Assembly (NCBI RefSeq): GCF_002161055.1 | Contig: NZ_NFLT01000002.1 | Span: 62,001-126,000 of the forward strand | Length of the DNA: 64,000 nucleotides | Direction: 5' to 3' | Origin: Tyzzerella sp. An114 | GTDB taxonomy: Bacteria; Bacillota; Clostridia; Lachnospirales; Anaerotignaceae | Shown here: positions 7,943-16,613 of the stretch, piece by piece | Layout of the letters: every line of letters begins with the position of its first letter | How positions within the stretch are numbered: position 1 is the stretch's first letter | Notes under the pieces: model-generated | Databases searched by the model: none | What the model saw: only the letters and a program-made list of their open reading frames with translations | Told to the model about the DNA's origin: nothing | Translations under genes and position numbers: made by a program

Positions 7943-8815
7943 TTATAAGTATTCATATTTTTTTATATAACATATTCCTACAACAGTAGGTCCGGCGTGA
8001 GTTGCTATTGTTGAGCCTAAAATAACAGATGGTTCTGTAATTTTAAAGCCTAAAAATGTAAGTTCTTCTGTTACAAATTTTATAGAGTCGTCTTTTATAA
8101 CATTTATAAGCTGTATTTCATATTGGTCTTTTTCTTTCATAAGGTCTTCTTTTACATAATCAACAAGAGTTTGTAAAGCCTTTTTATGACCTCTTACTTT
8201 CTTTTCAGGTATAAGCTCTCCATTTTTCATTACTATTACAGGTTTTATATTTAAAAGTGCACCTGCAAAAGCACTGGCTTTTCCTATTCTTCCACCTTGT
8301 TTGAGATGTTCAAGGGAGTCAACTGTAAAATAAATTCTTGCAGTTTCTTTGACTTTGTTTATTGTTTCTATTGTCTTTTCATAGGAAAATCCTTTTCTTT
8401 GCATATCAACAGCATATTTTACTATTAGTCCTTCGGCAACAGTTACTTGTGTTGAGTCTATTACTGTTATTTTTCTTTCAGGATATTCTTCTTCAAGAAT
8501 TTTTTTGGCATTTACAGCACTTGCATAAGAACCGCTAAATTTTGATGATAAACATATACATATTATGTCATCGCCATTTTTTAAATGTTTCTCAAAAACT
8601 TCTGAATAATCCTGTATAGTTGGCATTGATGTTTTTCCAAAAAGCTTTTCATCTATAAGTTTTTTATAGAAATCATCAATAGTAATTTCTGAAAGTTCTT
8701 TTTCATAATTTACGCCATCAAAAGATATATAAAATGAAACTGTATCAATATTTAATTCTTTTATTTCATCAGGTGTAAGGTCTGCTGATGTGTCACATAC
8801 TATTTTAAATCCCAT
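7943..8815 (-). CDS. DegV-family fatty-acid-binding protein
   Basis: A 290-residue cytoplasmic protein. The N-terminal KIVCDTSADLTPDE and the central LSSKFSGSYASA and GRIGKASAFAG segments are typical of DegV proteins, which bind one fatty acid. Some members (FakB) present it to the kinase FakA for phospholipid synthesis. No fakA is visible nearby, so the lipid partner is unknown. The gene is monocistronic, with its own promoter at 8847-8875 and a shared terminator with dut. Confidence 0.9.
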   Translation of the reverse strand: MGFKIVCDTSADLTPDEIKELNIDTVSFYISFDGVNYEKELSEITIDDFYKKLIDEKLFGKTSMPTIQDYSEVFEKHLKNGDDIICICLSSKFSGSYASAVNAKKILEEEYPERKITVIDSTQVTVAEGLIVKYAVDMQRKGFSYEKTIETINKVKETARIYFTVDSLEHLKQGGRIGKASAFAGALLNIKPVIVMKNGELIPEKKVRGHKKALQTLVDYVKEDLMKEKDQYEIQLINVIKDDSIKFVTEELTFLGFKITEPSVILGSTIATHAGPTVVGICYIKKYEYL

Positions 8816-8846
8816 AATATCCCACCTTTAAACAAAATTCATGTTA

Positions 8847-8875
8847 ATTTTATATATAAACACTAAATATGTCAA
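8847..8875 (-). promoter_or_regulatory. Promoter of the degV gene
   Basis: On the minus strand: TTGACA (8875-8870), a 17-base spacer and TAAAAT (8852-8847), about 30 bases before the start codon. Confidence 0.7.
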
Positions 8876-8927
8876 CATTATATTATTTATTGACAAAATA
8901 TTCAATAAACATAAAAATTTACATTCG

Positions 8928-8957
8928 TTGACTGTGTTTAAAATACTGCTGTATAAT
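8928..8957 (+). promoter_or_regulatory. Promoter of topB
   Basis: TTGACT (8928-8933), an 18-base spacer and a consensus TATAAT (8952-8957), 36 bases before the topB start. Confidence 0.75.
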
Positions 8958-8993
8958 CTTTATTAAGTTAATATAAAGAGGTGAATTTTAGTT

Positions 8994-11132
8994 ATGGGGA
9001 AAATACTTGTTATAGCTGAAAAACCTTCTGTGGCTTCTGATATAGCTAGAGTTTTGAAATGTAAAGATAGAGGAGAAGGTTTTTTATATAATGAAAAATA
9101 TATTGTTTCATGGGCTATTGGTCATTTAGTGACACTTTTTGAGCCGGAAGATTATGATGTGTCTTTGAAAAAATGGTCTATGGATACTTTGCCGGTTTTA
9201 CCTGAAAATATAAAATTGAAGGCTTTACCTAAAACAAAAAGTCAACTTAAAGTTTTAAGTAAACTTATGAATAGTAAAGATACTGAAAGTATAATATGTG
9301 CCACAGATAGTGGCCGTGAGGGGGAACTTATATTTAGATATATATATGATATAGTAAAATGTAAAAAGCCTTTTAAAAGACTTTGGATTTCAAGTATGAC
9401 TGATACTGCTATAAATGAAGGATTTAAAAATCTTAAAAATGGCAGTGATTATGATAATCTTTTCCATTCTGCAAAATGTCGCTCTGAGGCTGATTGGCTT
9501 GTTGGAATAAATGCCACAAGAGCTTTTACTGTTAGACATAGAGCACTTTTAAGTATAGGCAGAGTTCAAACGCCTACCCTTGCCATGATTGTTTCAAGAC
9601 AAAAAGAAATAGATAATTTTGTTCCTGAAGATTATTTTGAAGTTGAAAGTGATTATGGCGATTTTAAGGGTACATGGTTTAAATATCCTGACGATAAAGA
9701 GACTAAAATTAAAGATATAAATATTGCAAAAAACATTGTTGAAAGAGTTAAGGGTAAAAATGCAGTTGTCTATGATAATATTATAGAGGAGAAAAAACAA
9801 AATCACCCTTTACTTTTTGACCTTACAGAATTACAAAGAGAATGTAATAAGAAATATGGTTTTTCAGCTAAAAAAACTCTTGATATTGCTCAAGCATTAT
9901 ATGAAAAACATAAAGTGATAACATACCCAAGAACTGACAGTCGATATTTAAGTGATGATATGAAAAAGGAAATGGGTGAAATACTTAAAAAAATAGGGGA
10001 TACAGGAAAATATTCAGAGTTTGTTGAGTACTCATTAAATAATATTAAAAATTCTCTCACAAAAAGAGTTTTTGACAATTCAAAAGTTTCAGACCACCAT
10101 GCAATAATACCTACAAAGGGAAAGTTAAATATTGAAAAACTTTCAAGTGATGAGGAGAAAGTTTTTAATATAGTTGTATTAAGGTTTTTATCTGTATTTT
10201 ATACCCCTTATATATATAATTCGGTAAAGATTTTTGTTAAAGTTGATAATGAACGTTTTATATCAAAGGGAACTGAGATTGTCCATAAAGGTTGGACTGT
10301 TTTATATGAGGGTTTTAATAATAAAAAAGATAGTAATGAAGTTATATTGCCTAAAGTAAATATTGGTGATAATTTGAATATTAAAAAATGTAAAGTTTTA
10401 TCTAAAAAAACTATGCCGCCTAAACAGTATACAGAAGCTACAATATTATCTGCCATGGAGAATGCAGGAAAGTTTGTTGAAGATGAGGAGTTGAAAGAAA
10501 GCTTGAAAGAGTCGGGTATAGGAACTCCGGCAACAAGAGCTGCTATAATTGAAAGACTTATTTCTGTTGGATATGTTAGACGTTCTGGAAAAAATCTTGT
10601 GCCAACTGAAAAAGCTGAAAAATTGATTGAAATTGTGCCTGATGAGCTTAAATCTCCTGAGACAACAGGAAAATGGGAGAAAGGTCTTTCATCTATTGCA
10701 AAGGGAAAAATGACTTCTGAAAGATTTATGGGAAGTATTGAGAGATATGTTAGATTTTTAGTTGACAATGCTAAAAATTCTGATACCTCTGTTCAGTTTG
10801 AAAAAGAACAAAACAAAACTAAAACTAAAAAATCTGTTTCCGGTATAGGAAAATGTCCTATTTGTGGAAAAAGAATTTTTGAAAACACAAAGTCATTTTA
10901 TTGTGAAGGCTGGAAAGAAGGCTGTAAATTTACAATTTGGAAAAATAGTCTTGAAGTTTATGGTGTAAATATAAATAAAACAAATGTGAAAAAACTTTTA
11001 AAAGAAAAAGAAATAAAAAATATTAAAATGTCACTTCCTCAAACTGGTGAAAAAGGATTGGGTGATGTTATACTTACTGTAAAGGATAATAGTGTTTTTA
11101 TTGAAATTAAAAATTTTACAGTTAAAAGTTAG
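8994..11132 (+). CDS. topB: DNA topoisomerase III
   Basis: A 712-residue type IA topoisomerase that passes and decatenates single strands. The TOPRIM domain begins at VIAEKPSVASDIA (catalytic Glu) and has the acidic ATDSGREGELI. The strand-cleaving tyrosine is Y311 in ITYPRTDSRYLS. A C-terminal zinc-ribbon-like segment (CPICGKRIFE ... FYCEG) follows, as in clostridial TopB proteins. It may be co-transcribed with lspA, which starts 10 bases downstream. Confidence 0.95.
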   Translation: MGKILVIAEKPSVASDIARVLKCKDRGEGFLYNEKYIVSWAIGHLVTLFEPEDYDVSLKKWSMDTLPVLPENIKLKALPKTKSQLKVLSKLMNSKDTESIICATDSGREGELIFRYIYDIVKCKKPFKRLWISSMTDTAINEGFKNLKNGSDYDNLFHSAKCRSEADWLVGINATRAFTVRHRALLSIGRVQTPTLAMIVSRQKEIDNFVPEDYFEVESDYGDFKGTWFKYPDDKETKIKDINIAKNIVERVKGKNAVVYDNIIEEKKQNHPLLFDLTELQRECNKKYGFSAKKTLDIAQALYEKHKVITYPRTDSRYLSDDMKKEMGEILKKIGDTGKYSEFVEYSLNNIKNSLTKRVFDNSKVSDHHAIIPTKGKLNIEKLSSDEEKVFNIVVLRFLSVFYTPYIYNSVKIFVKVDNERFISKGTEIVHKGWTVLYEGFNNKKDSNEVILPKVNIGDNLNIKKCKVLSKKTMPPKQYTEATILSAMENAGKFVEDEELKESLKESGIGTPATRAAIIERLISVGYVRRSGKNLVPTEKAEKLIEIVPDELKSPETTGKWEKGLSSIAKGKMTSERFMGSIERYVRFLVDNAKNSDTSVQFEKEQNKTKTKKSVSGIGKCPICGKRIFENTKSFYCEGWKEGCKFTIWKNSLEVYGVNINKTNVKKLLKEKEIKNIKMSLPQTGEKGLGDVILTVKDNSVFIEIKNFTVKS

Positions 11133-11142
11133 GAGGTTTTTT

Positions 11143-11589
11143 ATGAGATATATAATTTTTATTGTGTCAATTTCAATATTAGATTTATTTTCAAAGTATG
11201 TTATAAAAAATAAAGTTTCTGTTAATACTAAAATAGAAATTTTAAAAGATAAACTTTATATATGGCACATAAAAAATAAAGGTACTGCATATAGTAAATT
11301 TGAGAAGTATCCTGACTTTGTTTTTATATCTTCTGGAATGCTTCTTTCCACAATTACAGTATATTTCATAAAACTTTTAAAAAAAGAAGGTCAAACATTT
11401 TTAAAAACTGGAATGGCTATGATTATAGGCGGTGCCATAGGAAATATTATTGAAAGAGGAACTAAAAGAGAGGTTACAGATTTCATTTATATAAAAACTA
11501 AAAATGCCCCTATATTTAATATTGCTGATGTTTTTATATTTATTGGAAGTGGAATTTCTATGTTGTCAAGTATTTTTTCTAAAAAATAA
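11143..11589 (+). CDS. lspA: Signal peptidase II-like protein (lipoprotein signal peptidase)
   Basis: A 148-residue membrane protein of four hydrophobic segments. LspA removes lipoprotein signal peptides after diacylglyceryl transfer. Family landmarks are DLFSKY near the N-terminus, NKGTAYS, GGAIGNIIERGTKREVTDF with the first catalytic aspartate, and FNIAD with the second. The usual GNxxDR is GNIIER here and the chain is slightly short, so this may be a divergent or second LspA. The start at 11143 follows AGGAGG, ten bases after topB. Confidence 0.8.
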   Translation: MRYIIFIVSISILDLFSKYVIKNKVSVNTKIEILKDKLYIWHIKNKGTAYSKFEKYPDFVFISSGMLLSTITVYFIKLLKKEGQTFLKTGMAMIIGGAIGNIIERGTKREVTDFIYIKTKNAPIFNIADVFIFIGSGISMLSSIFSKK

Positions 11590-11613
11590 GTCGAAATATA
11601 CAAATTTTAAGTC

Positions 11614-11642
11614 TTGCTAAATTATTATTTAGCTATTATAAT
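11614..11642 (+). promoter_or_regulatory. Promoter of the 6S RNA gene
   Basis: TTGCTA (11614-11619), a 17-base spacer and a consensus TATAAT (11637-11642). Transcription would begin close to 11650, exactly where the closing stem of the RNA starts. Confidence 0.75.
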
Positions 11643-11649
11643 AAATATA

Positions 11650-11830
11650 AAGGTTCCTGAAGTGTGCGACAACCTGTTGTTTTTGAACCTACATTACTTA
11701 AACGGGAATCCTATAAACGAAGAATATGTCAGGCCTCTTACTAATTCCCTTTGGGCTGAGGAAGGCAGAGTTTTAGTTGCGGATACCCACCTGGCTACGG
11801 CTAGGTGTCAGAAGGCAGGAACGGCATTTC
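11650..11830 (+). ncRNA. ssrS: 6S RNA (SsrS family)
   Basis: Non-coding RNA of about 180 bases in the gap between lspA and the SpoIID gene. The ends pair (GTTCCTG 11653-11659 with CAGGAAC 11816-11822), giving the long rod with a central bubble expected for 6S. An internal hairpin CACCT/AGGTG lies at about 11788-11809. The segments AAGTGTGCGACAACCTGTTG and GAACCTACATTACTTAAACG resemble clostridial 6S RNAs as I remember them. 6S binds the housekeeping sigma-factor RNA polymerase and dampens transcription in stationary phase. It is more G+C-rich than its surroundings. An open frame overlapping it lacks coding character. A covariance search would settle the call. Confidence 0.75.
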
Positions 11831-11867
11831 GGGGATTTTTAAATTTTTCTTAAAGCTTCTGAATTTT

Positions 11868-11902
11868 GGACTCTCTCTTTTTTAAGAGAGAGTTCTTTTT
11901 TT
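11868..11902 (+). terminator. Terminator after 6S RNA
   Basis: The stem ACTCTCTCTT/AAGAGAGAGT (11870-11879 with 11884-11893) is followed by a run of seven T residues. Confidence 0.9.
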
Positions 11903-11947
11903 GTCCAAATCTGCATATTATTTTTTATGAGAGGAGGACAAGGAGTT

Positions 11948-14305
11948 ATGAAAAAATATATTATTATTTTTTTCGTTATTATATTTTCTTTTGTTTTGGT
12001 TTCTTGTGGTATGAGTGATAAAAATATCACTAAAAATCAAGTTATATATTATAATGAAGTTGGAAAAGTTGGGGAGGATTTGCCTGTAACTCGTATAGAT
12101 GCAGCTGTGGCAATATCTTTTATATTTGATGATATTGAAAATATAAATAATATGGAAAAAAAGGCTCAATTTTCTGATGTTGATATTGAAAGTTATGAGT
12201 ATAATTTTGTTAATTATGTTTTTTGTAAAGGAATTATGGTTGGTGAAGGTGAAAAATTTAAGCCTGATGAACCTTTAACTATTATACAAGCCCAATCTTT
12301 GATAGATTTGATAAATTCTGAAAATAAGACAAAAATAAAAATGTCTGATGATATAAAAAACAAAGCCATTTCTTATGCTTTATGGAATAGTCTTATTATT
12401 GATGTGGCTGAAAATATGGGTTGTAAAGAGGAAGAACTTAAAATTTTTGATGTTTCCGATAATAAAGATATATATTATACAGATAAGGGACAGTTTAATT
12501 TTTATAATGGCTCAGGCAATTTATTTGTAGGAAATACTGTTAAAGCTATTGTTAGAGGAAATAATATATTAGGCTTTACAGAGGTTTTACAAAATCAGAT
12601 AGAATTTAAAAATATATTTGTTAAAAAAGAAAGTGAAAATACTGTTTCTGTAAATATTTTTTCAAGGAAAAAGATTTTTGATTACTCTATAAATGAAAAT
12701 ATATGTGGTGATATTGTTATAAAAAATAATGATATAGAAATTATACCAATAGAAAAATATAGTGATGATAAAATAAAGCTGGTTTCTGATGATTACATTG
12801 AAACTGAAAAAGACGGAAGAATTAATTATGATGAAAACTTTACAGTTTACAGAAAAGATGGAGTTTTAAGTGATAAATCAGAACTTCTGTGTGCTGAAAA
12901 TTTGTGTGAAATATATATGAAAGAGGGTAAAGTTTGTTCTGTATGGTTTGAAAAAGCTAAAAAACCTGAAAATATGAGAGTTGTACTTTCTGATAATAAT
13001 AAAGATGGATATATACAAAATGAAATAGTTTTGCGTTCTAAAGAGGGATTTAAACTTTTATATGGTAATAATGAGAAAGAGTTTTTGCCTGACGAGAGAC
13101 TTATTATTGATATTAATAATTGTGGAGAATATTTTTCGAATAATTGCCGTATATACATAAAACCTTTAAATGGTGGTACAACCTCAATAGAAACTCTTAC
13201 AAAGGCGAAAGCTTTACCTAAATATAGAGGAACTATTGAAATTGAAAAAAGGGATAGTGGTTTTGTTATAGTCAATGAATTGCCTTTTGAAGAATATCTT
13301 TATGGTGTTGTGCCCTGTGAAATGCCTGTATCTTTTGGAAAAGTTCCACTTATGGTTCAAGCTGTTACAGCTAGAAGTTATGGATATAATCAGTTCTTTT
13401 TAAATAGATTTTCTGAGTATGGTGCAAATATTGATGATACAGTAAATTCACAAGTTTATAATAATATGGGAGAATATGAGGAGTCTAATGAAGCTGTTGA
13501 TGAGACAAAAAATATGTTTTTAACTTATGAAAACACTGTTATAAGTGCCAATTATTTTTCAACTTCCTTTGGATTTACAGCAAATTCCGGTGAGACTTGG
13601 GCAGATTCTGTTACAAAGGAATTTCCAAGTAATACACAGCCTTATCTTGTAAGTACTCCTCAATTTGAAAATAGTGAAATTTCAAGTCTTGAGAATGAAG
13701 ATGATTTTAGAAAATTTCTTAAGAGTGATACAGAAACCTATGACAGCAGTTCTCCATGGTATAGATGGTATGTAAATATGACAGGTACAGAACTTTCTCA
13801 AGCTGTTAAAAAAAGCTCTGAAAATTTGTTTAAGAATAGTCCTGCTATGATGGAATATTCATCTAATGGTAAAGATTTTGAAAAGGGAAAAGTTTCAAAT
13901 ATAGGAAGAATTAAAAATATTGAAATAACAAAAAGAGGTCAGGGCGGAAATGTAATGACTATTGTTATAATAGGTGAAAGTGGTGCTATAAGAGTAAATG
14001 GTGAGTATAATATAAGAAAAATTATTCCTCCTAAAAGTTTTGTTAATGGAACTGATGTTATATTAAAATGTAAAAATGGAATGGAATTTAAAAATTTATC
14101 AATTATGCCTAGTGGATTTTTTACATTTGACTGTGAAAAAGATAGTAATGGATTTATAAGCAGTATAACATTTAAAGGTGGAGGAAATGGTCATGGTGTT
14201 GGAATGAGTCAAAACGGTGTTAAAGGAATGGCAGAAAAGGGATTTTCTTTTGAAGATATACTTGTTCATTATTTTAAAGGCTCATCTGTAAATACAATAG
14301 AATAA
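11948..14305 (+). CDS. Lipoprotein with SLH domain and SpoIID/LytB catalytic domain
   Basis: 785 residues. A hydrophobic leader ends in a lipobox (LVSCG), so it should be lipid-anchored outside the membrane. A single S-layer-homology-like segment follows (TRIDAAVAISFIF ... AQFSDVDIESYEYNFVNYV ... FKPDEPLTIIQAQSLI), then a long middle region. The C-terminal part from about residue 420 is SpoIID-like: LPFEEYLYGVVPCEMP, QAVTARSY, and the final GGGNGHGVGMSQNGVKGMA. SpoIID enzymes are lytic transglycosylases that cut glycan strands during engulfment. The lipobox and SLH segment suggest a wall-remodelling role in growing cells or on the spore mother cell. The start at 11948 follows AAGGAG. Confidence 0.85.
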   Translation: MKKYIIIFFVIIFSFVLVSCGMSDKNITKNQVIYYNEVGKVGEDLPVTRIDAAVAISFIFDDIENINNMEKKAQFSDVDIESYEYNFVNYVFCKGIMVGEGEKFKPDEPLTIIQAQSLIDLINSENKTKIKMSDDIKNKAISYALWNSLIIDVAENMGCKEEELKIFDVSDNKDIYYTDKGQFNFYNGSGNLFVGNTVKAIVRGNNILGFTEVLQNQIEFKNIFVKKESENTVSVNIFSRKKIFDYSINENICGDIVIKNNDIEIIPIEKYSDDKIKLVSDDYIETEKDGRINYDENFTVYRKDGVLSDKSELLCAENLCEIYMKEGKVCSVWFEKAKKPENMRVVLSDNNKDGYIQNEIVLRSKEGFKLLYGNNEKEFLPDERLIIDINNCGEYFSNNCRIYIKPLNGGTTSIETLTKAKALPKYRGTIEIEKRDSGFVIVNELPFEEYLYGVVPCEMPVSFGKVPLMVQAVTARSYGYNQFFLNRFSEYGANIDDTVNSQVYNNMGEYEESNEAVDETKNMFLTYENTVISANYFSTSFGFTANSGETWADSVTKEFPSNTQPYLVSTPQFENSEISSLENEDDFRKFLKSDTETYDSSSPWYRWYVNMTGTELSQAVKKSSENLFKNSPAMMEYSSNGKDFEKGKVSNIGRIKNIEITKRGQGGNVMTIVIIGESGAIRVNGEYNIRKIIPPKSFVNGTDVILKCKNGMEFKNLSIMPSGFFTFDCEKDSNGFISSITFKGGGNGHGVGMSQNGVKGMAEKGFSFEDILVHYFKGSSVNTIE

Positions 14306-14321
14306 TAAAAAATTTTGTTTT

Positions 14322-14353
14322 AAGGGACTGTTGTTTACAGTCCTTTAATTTTT
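14322..14353 (+). terminator. Terminator after the SpoIID-like gene
   Basis: The stem AAGGGACTGT/ACAGTCCTTT is followed by a T-rich tract. Confidence 0.8.
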
Positions 14354-14483
14354 AGTAAATATTTTGTAAATTTTCCATTGAAGTAAAATTCATATTGTAT
14401 TATCATATTCCTAATAAATTCTTAAAAATCGACATAATTTAATAATATTTATTTGATTATGGTATAATAAGGGGGTAGGATAT

Positions 14484-14957
14484 ATGGATATACCTAAAAT
14501 TTATAGAAAAAGATATATTCCTGATGAAATTATATATCTTAAAGATGATGAAATAATATTTATAGATGATAAAAGAGCAGTTACAAAATGGAATGTTATT
14601 CATCCAAGACATGATTTTTCAAAGTGTATATCATGCTATTTTATTGATGAGGGATATAAAATAAGTAAATTTATGAATGATGAAGGTAAACTTGTTTATT
14701 ATTACTGTGATATAATAGACACTGTTTATGATAAAGAACAAAATACATATACTTTTTCAGACCTTCTTGCTGATGTTATAATATATCCTGATAGCAAAAT
14801 TAAAGTTGTCGATATAGAGGAAATTGCTGATGCTTTGGATATGGGTATAATTGATTGTGATATGGCAAAGAAAGCGTTGAGAAGACTTGGAAAACTTCTT
14901 GATATTGTATATTCGGGAAAAGTCTTTGAACTTGTAGATGAGTTTTTTGGGAGATAA
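14484..14957 (+). CDS. DUF402 family protein
   Basis: 157 residues. The fold-defining segments YYYCDIIDTVYD, TYTFSDLLADVIIYPDSKIKVVD and a helical C-terminus match DUF402, whose members include nucleoside phosphatases of the Ntdp type and FomD. Acidic metal ligands (CDIID, DLLAD, DxxE) are in place, so a phosphohydrolase role is plausible, but the substrate cannot be told. A TATAAT at 14463-14468 lies just upstream with a G-rich ribosome-binding site. radC follows after six bases. Confidence 0.75.
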   Translation: MDIPKIYRKRYIPDEIIYLKDDEIIFIDDKRAVTKWNVIHPRHDFSKCISCYFIDEGYKISKFMNDEGKLVYYYCDIIDTVYDKEQNTYTFSDLLADVIIYPDSKIKVVDIEEIADALDMGIIDCDMAKKALRRLGKLLDIVYSGKVFELVDEFFGR

Positions 14958-14963
14958 TATTAA

Positions 14964-15659
14964 ATGACTGAAAATTTACACGAAGGTCACAGAAAAAGAC
15001 TTAAAGAACGTTTTAAAAATGAAGGTGCAAAAGCCTTTGATGACCATCAACTTTTAGAACTTCTTCTTTTTTACTGTATACCAAGAAGAGACACAAATGA
15101 AATTGCTCATCGTATAATAAAAGAGTTTGGCAGTTTGAGTATGCTTTTTTCAAGTAGACCTGAAGATATAGTTGAAAAAACTAATATAACAGAAAATGCA
15201 GCTATATTTTTAGCTATTCAAAGTGAAGTTGTAAGAAGAGCTAACTCTGGTAAATGGAATAAAAGAGAAACTAAAATATCATCTTCAAATGATGCCGGTG
15301 AATATGCTGTTTCATTGCTTGCTTATGAGAATTATGAAAATTTTTATGTTATTTCTCTTGATTCTCAAAAAAGACTTATAAATTCAAACTTAGTGAGTGA
15401 AGGCTCTGTTGATGAGGCTTTTATATATCCTAGAATTGTTGTTGAGTGTGCTTTAAGAAATAAAGCTAGCTCAATTATACTTGCCCATAACCACCCTGGT
15501 GGTAAACTTAAACCAAGTTTTCAAGACTTAGAATCAACTGCAAAAATTACAAAAGCTCTTAATATGATAGATATTGAAGTTTTAGACCACATTATTGTTG
15601 CTGACAATAAATATTTTAGTTTTGCAGATAATGGTCTTATAAAGAATTGCATAAAATAG
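14964..15659 (+). CDS. radC: RadC-family JAB/MPN protein
   Basis: 231 residues. The N-terminal part (to about 100) has the helix-hairpin-helix-like start GHRKRLKERF and LLELLLFYCIPRRDTNEIA. The C-terminal JAB/MPN metalloprotease-like domain has H175-N-H177-P-G-G, a following serine and D in PSFQDLES. The family is abundant but its biochemical role is unresolved; the historic link with DNA repair is weak. The start overlaps the ribosome-binding context of the end of the DUF402 gene. Confidence 0.9.
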   Translation: MTENLHEGHRKRLKERFKNEGAKAFDDHQLLELLLFYCIPRRDTNEIAHRIIKEFGSLSMLFSSRPEDIVEKTNITENAAIFLAIQSEVVRRANSGKWNKRETKISSSNDAGEYAVSLLAYENYENFYVISLDSQKRLINSNLVSEGSVDEAFIYPRIVVECALRNKASSIILAHNHPGGKLKPSFQDLESTAKITKALNMIDIEVLDHIIVADNKYFSFADNGLIKNCIK

Positions 15660-15672
15660 GGAGGTAAATATT

Positions 15673-15897
15673 ATGGAAAGAAAAATTTATAGGTCAACAA
15701 CAGATAAAAAACTTAGCGGAGTATGTGCTGGTATTGCTAATTATGTAAATGCTGATGTTACTATTGTAAGACTTTTGTGGGCTGTAATAACATTTATGAC
15801 AGGTTGTATTACTGGTGTTATTCTTTATGTTATATGTGCTCTTATAATACCAGAAGAACCAGAATATTATGATGCAGATTATAAAGAAAAATTATGA
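15673..15897 (+). CDS. PspC-domain membrane protein
   Basis: 74 residues in the PspC pattern: a short basic start (RKIYRSTTDKKLSGVCAGIANY), an amphipathic segment and one long hydrophobic helix (LLWAVITFMTGCITGVILYV), ending with IPEEPE. PspC proteins modulate envelope-stress responses in many bacteria. A good AGGGAGG precedes the ATG. It probably shares a transcript with radC and is closed by a terminator. Confidence 0.9.
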   Translation: MERKIYRSTTDKKLSGVCAGIANYVNADVTIVRLLWAVITFMTGCITGVILYVICALIIPEEPEYYDADYKEKL

Positions 15898-15906
15898 TTA
15901 TTAAAT

Positions 15907-15935
15907 AAAAAGCGGGTATGTTACCCGCTTTTTAT
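15907..15935 (+). terminator. Terminator after the pspC gene
   Basis: The stem AAAAGCGGGTA/TACCCGCTTTT with a three-base loop is followed by a T-rich tail. Confidence 0.9.
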
Positions 15936-15939
15936 TTTT

Positions 15940-16613
15940 AAAAAATATTGTACAAAATATCATACATTTTTTAATACAAAAATATATTTAAAAATGTCTT
16001 TTATATTTGTTTTAAAGTAAAATATAATAAAATTTATATTTTAGTTTTATATAAAATAAGAAAATTGCTGGATTTTAGGGCAAAATTTTTTTGTCAAAAT
16101 AGATGAATATCCTTGTAATTTAATAGTTTATATATTAAAATTATTTTATAGGTTATATTTTGACTCTAAAAAATAATTAATTTTTGAAATATTTATACTA
16201 TTATTATTGTTTTTGATTTGTTACAATAATTATGATAATATGAATTAAATATATTTTTTGTAATAAAAATTACATGTATTATATATAAACTTGTCAAGAA
16301 TTATATTATTAAAAATAGTCTTGAGAAGTGTCTTTTTATTTAGTAGCAAAATATAAATACAGATTAAATAAAATTCTGTTTCGGTCAAAATAATGCAAGA
16401 CGATTTGTAAGGTTCTTTTTTACAGGGGTCGTTGAGTTTTGAAAATACTGGAAGGGAAAGTTATCCTCCAAATTTTAAATAATATACTCAGCTTAAAAAA
16501 GATATTATTTCAATTGGAGTTGTGAACAGAGTTGAAATTTTTTGTATTTCAATTTTGTTGACAATTAGCTTGCTTTTTAAAATTTTAATTCAGTTATATA
16601 AAAGGGTGGTACA
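15940..16613 (+). other. 674-base non-coding region upstream of rsmH, with structured 3' part
   Basis: No credible gene. The first 430 bases are very A+T-rich with no recognisable element. From about 16380 the composition becomes more mixed and can fold. One hairpin uses ACGA/TCGT and TGTAA/TTACA (about 16393-16435). A second pairs TGGA with TCCA (about 16448-16470). Further on, TTGAAAT (16532-16538) can pair either with ATTTCAA at 16507-16513 or with ATTTCAA at 16546-16552. A TTGACA occurs at 16558-16563 without a good -10. The mraZ gene that often opens this cluster is missing. Confidence 0.5.

Noticed and set aside
10208-10768. 186-residue open frame on the minus strand inside topB
   Set aside because: Antisense to the conserved topoisomerase core, with no ribosome-binding site.
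11614-11853. 79-residue open frame over the 6S RNA
   Set aside because: It has no ribosome-binding site and lies across the paired regions of the RNA; the promoter -35 overlaps its start.
16600-16613. GGGTGGTACAATGG before rsmH resembles a T-box core
   Set aside because: The GGTACCGCG part is missing, there is no stem I or terminator arrangement, and rsmH is not a T-box target. It is the ribosome-binding site and start codon.
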